Made by a program: the position numbers and the translations under genes. The notes beneath the pieces are model-generated. The model did no database searches. It was not told the DNA's origin and saw nothing but the letters and a program-made list of their open reading frames with translations. DNA of 6,257 nt from Desulfurococcales archaeon (lineage in GTDB: Archaea; Thermoproteota; Thermoprotei_A; Sulfolobales; Desulfurococcaceae), in NCBI GenBank assembly GCA_015521265.1, contig WAON01000060.1, forward strand, positions 1 to 6,257, in the 5' to 3' direction. Within the stretch, counting starts at the first letter, position 1. Each line of letters begins with the position of its first letter. This document shows, in pieces, positions 1 through 5,243 of this stretch.

Positions 1-596
1 ATTACAATATAAAGGAGTGTATGGGCTGCGTATCCGACGACCAAAGAATCTGCAGGTTCCCCTGCATAATCGATGACGACGACTTCAACAAGATTGGAAG
101 GATCATACTGGATAGCCAAGGCTTAATAATAGGATCACCGATCTACTGGTACGGTGTCTCTGGGAAGCTTAAAAACTTTATAGATAGATTAACGAGCATG
201 GAGAACATGATAATACACACTGGTAAAAGCCTATTGGAAGGTAAAACAGCTGGATTCATAGTTTCAGGCAATGATAGTGGTAGCATAATGGCGATAGCCT
301 ATTTAATGACGGTATTCAACAGTATGGGGATACACATACCACCATGGGCACTAGCCTACCACCACACACCATCAGATGTTCTAGATGATGAACAAGCAGT
401 TATGGATTCATATAATGTAGGATACATTGTAGCAAAAGCTTCAAGCATTCTCTCAAACATAGGAGAATGGTATAGAGTGATCGATAAAGAATACCTGGAA
501 GAGCTTAGAAGGATTGCCGAGAGGGAAGCGGGAAAATACATTGATCAGAGGGAGAAGCGGTATAAATACTATAAAGAGAAACGCGTAAATATGTAA
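1..596 (+). CDS. NAD(P)H:FMN reductase-like flavodoxin-fold protein (5' end missing)
   Basis: This is the C-terminal part of a flavodoxin-fold flavin reductase of the NADPH-dependent FMN reductase / iron-sulfur flavoprotein group, probably a cytoplasmic redox enzyme. The frame is open to the left edge (first whole codon at base 3). The ATG at 21 is unlikely to be the start, because the family needs about 45-50 more residues upstream, including the first FMN-phosphate loop. The family hallmark Gly-Ser-Pro-Ile-Tyr-Trp-Tyr-Gly-Val-Ser-Gly, followed by Lys-Asn-Phe-Ile-Asp-Arg, lies at bases 132-188. A second flavin-side loop, Val-Ser-Gly-Asn-Asp-Ser-Gly-Ser, follows at about 261-284. Just before the hallmark are four cysteines (codons at 18, 27, 51 and 63) spaced C-x2-C-x7-C-x3-C. 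This resembles, but does not match, the compact 4Fe-4S motif of archaeal iron-sulfur flavoproteins. The tail is rich in Lys, Arg and Tyr. Family call good; electron partner unknown. Confidence 0.85.
   Translation, partial: YNIKECMGCVSDDQRICRFPCIIDDDDFNKIGRIILDSQGLIIGSPIYWYGVSGKLKNFIDRLTSMENMIIHTGKSLLEGKTAGFIVSGNDSGSIMAIAYLMTVFNSMGIHIPPWALAYHHTPSDVLDDEQAVMDSYNVGYIVAKASSILSNIGEWYRVIDKEYLEELRRIAEREAGKYIDQREKRYKYYKEKRVNM
561..568 (+). promoter_or_regulatory. candidate TATA box for the membrane-protein gene
   Basis: TATAAATA follows a purine-rich stretch (GGGAGAAG) that could act as a BRE. It lies inside the 3' end of the flavin reductase gene. A start about 26 bases downstream would give a transcript that includes the 18-codon open frame at 621 and the TTG gene at 674. 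A second TATA-like string, CTATAATA at 643-650, would instead start transcription almost exactly at the TTG. The sequence does not decide between them, and read-through from the upstream gene is also possible. Confidence 0.35.
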
Positions 597-620
597 AATA
601 CGTAAATGTAGGGAATCATC

Positions 621-677
621 ATGGATAATATCGAGATTTACGCTATAATACCAGGGTTTACCGGTGTATTATTTTGA
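621..677 (+). CDS. possible 18-codon leader peptide ahead of the membrane-protein gene
   Basis: A short frame runs from ATG 621 through 18 codons (Met-Asp-Asn-Ile-Glu-Ile-Tyr..., ending Gly-Val-Leu-Phe) to a TGA at 675-677. That stop overlaps the TTG start at 674 of the next gene in a TTGA arrangement, the kind seen in translational coupling. A GGGA string at 611-614 sits 6 bases before the ATG. The peptide is mildly hydrophobic and I recognise no family. It may be a translated leader that delivers ribosomes to the weak TTG start, or simply a chance frame. Loss of a longer start by frameshift is less likely, because the TTG-initiated protein already has a complete signal peptide and its own GGTG core. 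Confidence 0.25.
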   Translation: MDNIEIYAIIPGFTGVLF

Positions 678-1933
678 AGTATTTCATAACGGTAATTACC
701 CTGATATTTATAGTCTTATCAAGTGCAGCGGTGCTAGCGGAGAATGAAGAATTAAATTCAAGCATACTTGCAGGGATCTTATCGAAAGCTGTAATTGATA
801 AAAAACTCACGAATGTACCCGTTACTCTTCAAAGCGTCTCAGTCCTCCCCGGTTTTCCGGATGCTGTGGTATCGGTTCTTACAGAGTATAGTGTTAATAA
901 TACAAGGCTCATAGTATATACTAATATAAAGACACACGGCTTACGCATAGCATCCTTTAACCCGAAGTCGGAGAAAATGTACGAGTTAAATAATATGATT
1001 CGCTTAGTCTTCAGGAAATACTATGATCAGGCCCTAGATGCATTCTACCATTATATCCCGTCTTTATCCGTTGGGTTACCATCGGGAAACTATGATCCAA
1101 CTAGGCCTGCAGGGGTTAAATCACTCAACATACCCCAGTACCCGGAGGATATAGCGCTTATAAAGCCCCAGCTACTACTAGTCCTCATGGGCCCGTCCGA
1201 TGGCTCCTTTGTATCCGACCCAGTCATAGTTTATTATTTCGGCTTCGAGACAACCGGCGTACTCTACCCGGATGTATACACTAGGCTTGTAGTAGTTGTC
1301 GCTATAGTAGTTGATTTATCGGGTAGGGTTTATGGAGGCGTTTATCCCGGACTTGTAGGATACTATGCTTTCGGCGAAAGCTTCTCGGTGGGTACTAGTG
1401 CTCCATTAATGGCTGTATACGGCTTCATAGGGATCGTTGCAACTGGTATATTATTATTTGCAACTATTGACGAAGAATACAAATACTACCTATACATATT
1501 CATCCTATACTCCCTCCAAATATTCAGCTTCCTACTTATCCTAGTAGTCTCGAAAACCCCGATACAGCTAGTATTCGACCTAGTTGCCGCTCTTGGCCAA
1601 TGGTTCGTATTCGTATTCCTACTCTGGACAATACCCTATATACTACTCGCCTACATGTATCATTCCGAGAAAGAACTAGAAGCCCCGAGTCCTGGAAGAG
1701 CTGTTTTAGAAGGATTATTGTTTGCAGTATTACTAATTACAGTGTTCCTAGTATCGGTAAACCCTGTAGGCATCGTTAGGTATCTGGTAGCAACCTTCGG
1801 CCCGGAATCAGCTTATCTCTTCATAGTATTCCTGTCAACGATAACGCTATTCCTAGGATTACTAACCGGTGGACTGTGGGCTAAGCTTTCCAAAGTTAAA
1901 GAACTTACCGGGAGGTATCCCGGCCTCCACTAG
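674..1933 (+). CDS. secreted-domain, multi-pass membrane protein of unknown function
   Basis: This 419-residue protein is not one I recognise. Residues 1-22 look like a signal peptide (hydrophobic core 5-20, Val-Leu-Ala before a likely cut at 22/23), though the segment could also stay as an anchor. Residues 23-243 are a largely polar, probably extracytoplasmic domain with two N-glycosylation sequons (Asn28-Ser-Ser and Asn75-Asn-Thr). Membrane segments follow at about 244-264, 271-292, 299-329 (long, perhaps bent at Pro321), 344-362 and 379-402. The short tail is basic. An extracytoplasmic domain followed by a C-terminal helix bundle suggests a sensor, receptor or surface-assembly protein, but nothing proves it. 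The TTG start is chosen because GGTG at 663-666 stands 7 bases upstream, as in other genes here, and the frame has a stop at 626. The gene ends tail-to-tail with the nucleotidyltransferase gene, sharing CTAG. Confidence 0.8.
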   Translation: MKYFITVITLIFIVLSSAAVLAENEELNSSILAGILSKAVIDKKLTNVPVTLQSVSVLPGFPDAVVSVLTEYSVNNTRLIVYTNIKTHGLRIASFNPKSEKMYELNNMIRLVFRKYYDQALDAFYHYIPSLSVGLPSGNYDPTRPAGVKSLNIPQYPEDIALIKPQLLLVLMGPSDGSFVSDPVIVYYFGFETTGVLYPDVYTRLVVVVAIVVDLSGRVYGGVYPGLVGYYAFGESFSVGTSAPLMAVYGFIGIVATGILLFATIDEEYKYYLYIFILYSLQIFSFLLILVVSKTPIQLVFDLVAALGQWFVFVFLLWTIPYILLAYMYHSEKELEAPSPGRAVLEGLLFAVLLITVFLVSVNPVGIVRYLVATFGPESAYLFIVFLSTITLFLGLLTGGLWAKLSKVKELTGRYPGLH

Positions 1934-1940
1934 TTTTTTT
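1908..1940 (+). terminator. GC-rich hairpin plus T7 tract at convergent gene ends
   Basis: CCGGGA (1908-1913) and TCCCGG (1918-1923) form a perfect 6-bp stem with a GGTA loop inside the last codons of the membrane-protein gene. Its stop is followed directly by seven T residues (1934-1940). T tracts are the main known archaeal intrinsic termination signal, so the + strand transcript probably ends here. An alternative stem, GGAGG (1911-1915) with CCTCC (1924-1928), competes with the first. The same palindrome lies 6 bases past the stop of the opposing gene, but on that strand it has no strong T run, so it is a weaker terminator there. Confidence 0.5.
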
Positions 1941-2658
1941 CCTGTTTACAGCATCCATGAATTCTAAGGATCTCCTTTATAATCCTCGTAACGCTGTATA
2001 ATCCCCTATTAATCCTCTTCTCGAGACGAGTAATAATAACGCCTCTAAGCCCTCTGTCATCGAGCTGCTTCTTCAGCTTCCCTTCATCGATCCATTGATC
2101 AGGGCCTAGCAGTATTATATCCGGCTTAATATCTAATACTGGTTTAAGATAGTCTTCCTCATCGCCCAAGACTGCTTCATGAACCCATTTAATATTTTTC
2201 ACAACCTCTAACCTCTGCTTCTCCGGTATAACAGGCTTCCTCTTCTTAAACTTTTCAAAGTTCCTATCCCTTGCAACAATAACGTAGACCCTACCCTTCT
2301 CCCATGCTTTACGGAATAGGTATAAATGCCCGGGATGTATTATCTCGAACCCCCCGGCTACTAGTACTTTGGGCCTCTCTAAAAGCTTTGACAGAGGCTC
2401 CCAGCCGATCTCAATTATTCCAGCATGCCGGAGACTATCGATTAAACCCTCGGCATAAGCGATACATGCAAGGCTAGTGAACAAGTCTTTCTTTTCATAG
2501 TAGTATTTTGAATCACTAAGGTATAATTTAGCCATTTCAACGACACGTTTAAAACTACTGGGTAAATCATCCATATCGATCTTTTCAAGTGCTTTCTCAA
2601 CATTTACAATATACGCTTCAAGCCTCTTCCACGGATCAATATTCGCCAAATCTCTCAA
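1930..2658 (-). CDS. DUF357 + cytidylyltransferase-fold protein, FAD synthetase (RibL)-like
   Basis: This two-domain protein has 242 residues. Residues about 8-85 are a helical DUF357-type region. Residues about 96-232 are a nucleotidyltransferase of the TagD/RibL group. The catalytic His-Pro-Gly-His is at 108-111 after Ala-Gly-Gly-Phe-Glu, followed by Val-Ala-Arg-Asp (128-131), the Arg-Lys-Pro-Val-Ile-Pro-Glu-Lys-Gln-Arg block (140-149), Leu-Gly-Pro-Asp-Gln (184-188) and a late Tyr-Ser-Val-Thr-Arg (221-225) in place of the usual Ser-Ser-Thr-Arg. The catalytic half resembles archaeal FAD synthetase RibL, which transfers AMP from ATP to FMN. Substrate is inferred; CTP-dependent cytidylyl transfer to another phosphate is the alternative. 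Two adjacent cysteines end the protein. The start is uncertain: TTG 2658 has a stop just upstream, while a second TTG at 2649 lies at the expected transcription start of the TATA candidate. No GGTG core is present. It lies 107 bases after gap and may have its own promoter. Confidence 0.8.
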   Translation of the reverse strand: MRDLANIDPWKRLEAYIVNVEKALEKIDMDDLPSSFKRVVEMAKLYLSDSKYYYEKKDLFTSLACIAYAEGLIDSLRHAGIIEIGWEPLSKLLERPKVLVAGGFEIIHPGHLYLFRKAWEKGRVYVIVARDRNFEKFKKRKPVIPEKQRLEVVKNIKWVHEAVLGDEEDYLKPVLDIKPDIILLGPDQWIDEGKLKKQLDDRGLRGVIITRLEKRINRGLYSVTRIIKEILRIHGCCKQEKN

Positions 2659-2666
2659 TCCCTACC

Positions 2667-2680
2667 ATTAAATATAAATT
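2667..2680 (-). promoter_or_regulatory. candidate TATA box for the nucleotidyltransferase gene
   Basis: On the minus strand the bases read AATTTATATTTAAT, a good match to archaeal TATA boxes. Transcription would begin about 26 bases further on, near 2648. That would make the mRNA essentially leaderless from the second TTG (2649) and would place the first TTG (2658) upstream of the transcript start. A further string, CTTTATAG, in 2722-2729 could drive a longer leader that includes the first TTG. Co-transcription with gap is also possible. Confidence 0.35.
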
Positions 2681-2700
2681 GTGAAGGGAGGAGCACTTGC

Positions 2701-2744
2701 CCCCATCAATAATCTTTGTTCTATAAAGTGATTTAAGATTGGGG
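2701..2744 (-). repeat. inverted repeat between gap and the nucleotidyltransferase gene
   Basis: CCCC (2701-2704) and AATCTT (2711-2716) can pair with AAGATT (2735-2740) and GGGG (2741-2744). This gives a 10-bp stem with a 6-base bulge (2705-2710) and an 18-base loop, all within the 107-base gap after the gap stop codon. It is not followed by a T run in the minus direction, so I do not call it an intrinsic terminator. It could stabilise the gap mRNA 3' end, mark processing, or be chance. Confidence 0.3.
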
Positions 2745-2765
2745 ATTCATGAAGCCTCGAAGCAT

Positions 2766-3818
2766 TCATCCCAGTATTCTGGAAAGCTTCCCTAGATCTA
2801 GGATCTTATCTGTTAGCTCGATGCTTTCACTTGGATATCCCTTAGTATTCATTAAACCCCTGATCGCATCTATGTTCTCGGGTATAACGATGGATTCCTG
2901 GTGTACTCCCTGCAGTAGCCAAACCTCGCTCCCATTAACATGTATCGTGTCCTTCCACACTACTAGCTCCGGTATATCATAGCGAGGCCTCCCAAGGTCT
3001 CTTGATGCTTCAACGAGTTTAGCCGTCGAATCTATACCGGTCTTCTCAGAGTCTACTAGTAGTATCCGCTTATACCTTCTCAGAACATCTATGACTTCAT
3101 CCCTACTAGTATCCTTCTTCAAAACTATATACACCGAGTGTACATGCATAAGCGTCGTAGGTACTATTACAGCAGCAGTCTCAACATCAATGTGTGGGAC
3201 AACAGTTTTAACATCGACTGCGTGGTGACTCGGTATACTTGGAGGATTTAAACGGATAGAGTTAACAGGCCCCCTCTTATCCTCCTTCGGATCAGCTGCT
3301 CTCCTAATAATAGTTGCTCTAACCTTTTCAACCCCGAAGGCTTTATCAAGTACGCAGATCAATCTCAGTAAGCCTGTAGTATTACAGCTAACTACTCTAA
3401 CGCTTTGATGACCCGGTACTTTTTCCGGGTTACAGTAGGCGTTGAAGCTGATCTCCGCAACCCAGGGCTTCTCACCGCCTTGGAAAATCATCTTCAAGCC
3501 TATGCGCTTAGAGTATTCCAAGTATAACCCCCTATACCTAGCCCCAACACCCCCAGGTGTTGCATCAACTACTACATCAATAGATTCCAGTAAATCCTCG
3601 AGTACACCCTCAACCCTTACATCTTTAGACTTGAAAGCTTCGATTCGATCCTTAACAGTGTATATTGGTATTCCCTTACTCTGAGCGATTAAAGCTGAAG
3701 CATCAGGTGTAACCTTTACTATGCCAACAAGTTCCATATCGGGCATTTTCAAAACTGCATCTGCAATCCTCTTACCGATCGTTCCATACCCGTTGATGCC
3801 TACACGTATCCTAGCCAT
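2766..3818 (-). CDS. gap: glyceraldehyde-3-phosphate dehydrogenase, archaeal class II, NAD(P)-dependent (EC 1.2.1.59)
   Basis: This cytoplasmic enzyme interconverts glyceraldehyde-3-phosphate and 1,3-bisphosphoglycerate. From the ATG at 3818 it has 350 residues, near the usual size of about 340. The N-terminal Rossmann motif Gly-Ile-Asn-Gly-Tyr-Gly-Thr-Ile-Gly-Lys-Arg is at residues 7-17. Asp-Ala-Thr-Pro-Gly-Gly-Val-Gly is at 85-92. The catalytic motif Ser-Cys-Asn-Thr-Thr-Gly-Leu puts the nucleophile at Cys145. Arg-Arg-Ala-Ala-Asp-Pro (172-177) and the C-terminal His-Gln-Glu-Ser-Ile-Val-Ile-Pro-Glu-Asn (306-315) are archaeal GAPDH signatures. No key residue is missing. ATG 3818 is preferred over the TTG at 3821, because GGTGATCC ends 3 bases before that ATG and its GGTG core lies 7 bases away. 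It follows pgk by 63 bases on the same strand, so the two are probably one transcript. In hyperthermophilic Crenarchaeota this enzyme mostly serves gluconeogenesis, while GAPN or GAPOR serve glycolysis; that role is inferred here. Confidence 0.97.
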   Translation of the reverse strand: MARIRVGINGYGTIGKRIADAVLKMPDMELVGIVKVTPDASALIAQSKGIPIYTVKDRIEAFKSKDVRVEGVLEDLLESIDVVVDATPGGVGARYRGLYLEYSKRIGLKMIFQGGEKPWVAEISFNAYCNPEKVPGHQSVRVVSCNTTGLLRLICVLDKAFGVEKVRATIIRRAADPKEDKRGPVNSIRLNPPSIPSHHAVDVKTVVPHIDVETAAVIVPTTLMHVHSVYIVLKKDTSRDEVIDVLRRYKRILLVDSEKTGIDSTAKLVEASRDLGRPRYDIPELVVWKDTIHVNGSEVWLLQGVHQESIVIPENIDAIRGLMNTKGYPSESIELTDKILDLGKLSRILG

Positions 3819-3826
3819 CAAGGATC

Positions 3827-3861
3827 ACCCCTCAGGAGAGGATTTGTTTATGAATAGGGGT
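3827..3861 (-). promoter_or_regulatory. strong gap ribosome site inside a possible hairpin
   Basis: The gap mRNA carries TGAGGGGTGATCC just before its ATG. The 8-base GGTGATCC matches the complement of the archaeal 16S 3' end, the best Shine-Dalgarno in this window, and it decides the gap start. ACCCCT, 23 bases upstream in the mRNA (plus-strand 3856-3861), is perfectly complementary to AGGGGT within this site (plus-strand 3827-3832). A 6-bp stem could therefore hide part of the ribosome site. Whether so short a stem forms at high growth temperature is doubtful. Confidence 0.4.
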
Positions 3862-3881
3862 TAAAGTATTGGAAAACAGTT

Positions 3882-5114
3882 CTATTTAAGGAACATTTCA
3901 GCAGATAATTCTAGTGCTTTTAGTGCTGGTAGTGTTTCACCTGATAGGAATAATAGTAGTGCGTTTCCACCGGTTGATACGTGTATTCTCTGGTTAACCT
4001 TTGACTCATCTACTAGTGATGCTAAATGTCCTCCCCCTATTAATACGAAGCCTTTGCTTTCATAGGCTGCTTCTAATAGCTTCAATGTCCCAATCTTCGA
4101 TCTCTCATCCTCTATGATCCCTGCCGGCCCCCTCATGACAATGATCTTAGCCTCCTTTATGAACTCTGTATACATCCTCGCAGTATTCTCACCTATATCA
4201 ACGATTAAGCCATCGATCTCCCCTATACCCTTATTAACGATCTCGTTTTCATCAGTCTTAACCTTGAAGTCTATAGGTGTCTCGATCGGGGCTCCGCTAA
4301 GCAAGATGTGGCGGGCCCTGGGTATTAGTGGTAGTATACCCTTCTCCTCGAGGTACCTCATATTCCTAGTCCCTAGATTGATCCCCTTAGCTACTAGGAA
4401 TGTCTGTGCTAGTAGGCCCGTTGTAAGTATCCTATCCGCTAGCTTATTCCTAACAAGGTTTTCGATAACTCTTAGCAAGTCTCTAACCTTCGTACCTCCT
4501 AGTACGAATATTCTGGGTGATTCGAAGCTTTCGAAAGCCTTCCTCAACGCGTTGATCTCTTTTTCGAATAAGGGGCCTGCAGCGCTTGGTAGTACTAGGG
4601 GGAATCCCACGATGCTCGGCTGGCTACGGTGGGCTGTTGCGAAGGCATCGTTTACGTAGGCGTCGAATAGTGGTGCTAGCCTCCTAACGAATATCGTTAT
4701 AGCCTGCTTCTCCGGTGTAGCCTCGATGACTTCTTCGGATACAAGCCTAAGATTATCGAGTAAAAGTATTTCCCCGGGCTTTAACTCCCTTATAGCATTC
4801 CTAGCAGCCGGGCCTATTACGTCGTCTATAAATTTTACCTCCTGCCCAATATACTTCGATAATAGCTCAGCATGTTTCTCAAGTGTGGTGAAGTCCGGCT
4901 CACCGGGTCTGCCCTGGTGTGATCCTAAGACTATTGCTGGATTATACTTTTCCAATACCTCCTTGATCGTTTTAGCATGTATTCTTATCCTCCTATCATT
5001 AATTATCTCCCCGGTCTCTGGGTCGATTGGGACGTTGATATCTATCCTCATAAATATCCTTCGATCCCTGATCTCTATCTTGTCTAGTGTTGGTATTTTA
5101 GGAAGGGTCATCAT
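3882..5114 (-). CDS. pgk: phosphoglycerate kinase (EC 2.7.2.3)
   Basis: This two-lobed cytoplasmic kinase interconverts 1,3-bisphosphoglycerate + ADP with 3-phosphoglycerate + ATP. From ATG 5114 it has 410 residues, typical for archaeal PGK. The N-lobe substrate motifs are present: Arg-Ile-Asp-Ile-Asn-Val-Pro (23-29), Ser-His-Gln-Gly-Arg-Pro-Gly (65-71), Asp-Asn-Leu-Arg (120-123) and Ala-His-Arg-Ser-Gln-Pro-Ser (161-167). The C-lobe nucleotide motifs are Gly-Gly-Thr-Lys-Val (206-210), Gly-Pro-Ala-Gly-Ile-Ile-Glu-Asp (329-336), the Gly-Gly-Gly-His loop (360-363) and Ser-Thr-Gly-Gly-Asn-Ala (380-385). In the last, Asn stands where the common motif has a third Gly; whether that is lineage-typical I cannot tell. 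A GTG at 5123 would add three residues but lies inside the GGGTGAG ribosome site, so ATG 5114, 6 bases after GGTG, is preferred. The gene is upstream of gap in the same direction, as in the known Sulfolobus pgk-gap operon. Confidence 0.97.
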   Translation of the reverse strand: MMTLPKIPTLDKIEIRDRRIFMRIDINVPIDPETGEIINDRRIRIHAKTIKEVLEKYNPAIVLGSHQGRPGEPDFTTLEKHAELLSKYIGQEVKFIDDVIGPAARNAIRELKPGEILLLDNLRLVSEEVIEATPEKQAITIFVRRLAPLFDAYVNDAFATAHRSQPSIVGFPLVLPSAAGPLFEKEINALRKAFESFESPRIFVLGGTKVRDLLRVIENLVRNKLADRILTTGLLAQTFLVAKGINLGTRNMRYLEEKGILPLIPRARHILLSGAPIETPIDFKVKTDENEIVNKGIGEIDGLIVDIGENTARMYTEFIKEAKIIVMRGPAGIIEDERSKIGTLKLLEAAYESKGFVLIGGGHLASLVDESKVNQRIHVSTGGNALLLFLSGETLPALKALELSAEMFLK

Positions 5115-5150
5115 GTCTCTCACCCATTTATTGACTAATACCGGTGTTGA

Positions 5151-5157
5151 TATAAAT
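5151..5157 (-). promoter_or_regulatory. probable TATA box of the pgk-gap operon
   Basis: The minus strand reads TTTATAT here, within ATTATTTATATC. Transcription is expected about 26 bases on, near 5128. That would leave a leader of roughly 14 bases that just contains the GGTG ribosome core at 5124-5121 ahead of the ATG at 5114. The spacing of box, start and ribosome site is mutually consistent. No clear BRE or operator is visible. Confidence 0.5.
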
Positions 5158-5214
5158 AATTGCTTTACACTAGTAACTATAAGGGATCGATGCTTTTAGG
5201 AGTATTTACTGCTA

Positions 5215-5243
5215 AGCGTTTAATTGATTGATTAAAAAACGCT
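5215..5243 (-). terminator. T6 tract and hairpin at the end of the RecA-like gene
   Basis: In the minus direction the last codons of the RecA-like gene read GTT TTT TAA, giving six T residues (5239-5234) that could act as an archaeal oligo-T terminator. AGCGTTT (5215-5221) and AAACGCT (5237-5243) form a perfect 7-bp inverted repeat around the stop codon with a 15-base loop. GCTAAGC also occurs as a direct repeat at 5211-5217 and 5241-5247. The T run comes before the loop rather than after the stem, so this is not a bacterial-style terminator. Confidence 0.4.

Noticed and set aside
356..541. Minus-strand open frame inside the flavin reductase gene
   Set aside because: It lies wholly antisense to a recognised gene and shows no domain, ribosome site or promoter of its own.
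21..596. ATG at 21, with GGAG upstream, as the start of the flavin reductase
   Set aside because: The frame is open to the window edge, the residues before it fit the family (including the first cysteine at 18), and the flavin phosphate loop would be missing. The GGAG is also only 3 bases from the ATG.
545..622. Possible box C/D sRNA on the minus strand (ATGATGA at 622-616, CTGA at 548-545)
   Set aside because: No internal D' and C' boxes lie between, and the terminal boxes alone arise easily by chance.
621..720. Frameshift joining the 18-codon frame to the membrane-protein gene
   Set aside because: The TTG-started protein already has a full signal peptide and its own GGTG ribosome core 7 bases upstream, so no missing N-terminus needs explaining.
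2749..3684. Plus-strand open frames at 2749-2982 and 3442-3684
   Set aside because: Both are antisense to gap, rich in Ser/Pro/Leu/Ile as expected of reverse-strand shadows, and without recognisable domains.
4114..5199. Plus-strand open frames at 4114-4659 and 4726-5199
   Set aside because: They are antisense to pgk, whose protein is complete and well conserved. Their translations are low-complexity Ser/Leu/Ile-rich shadows.
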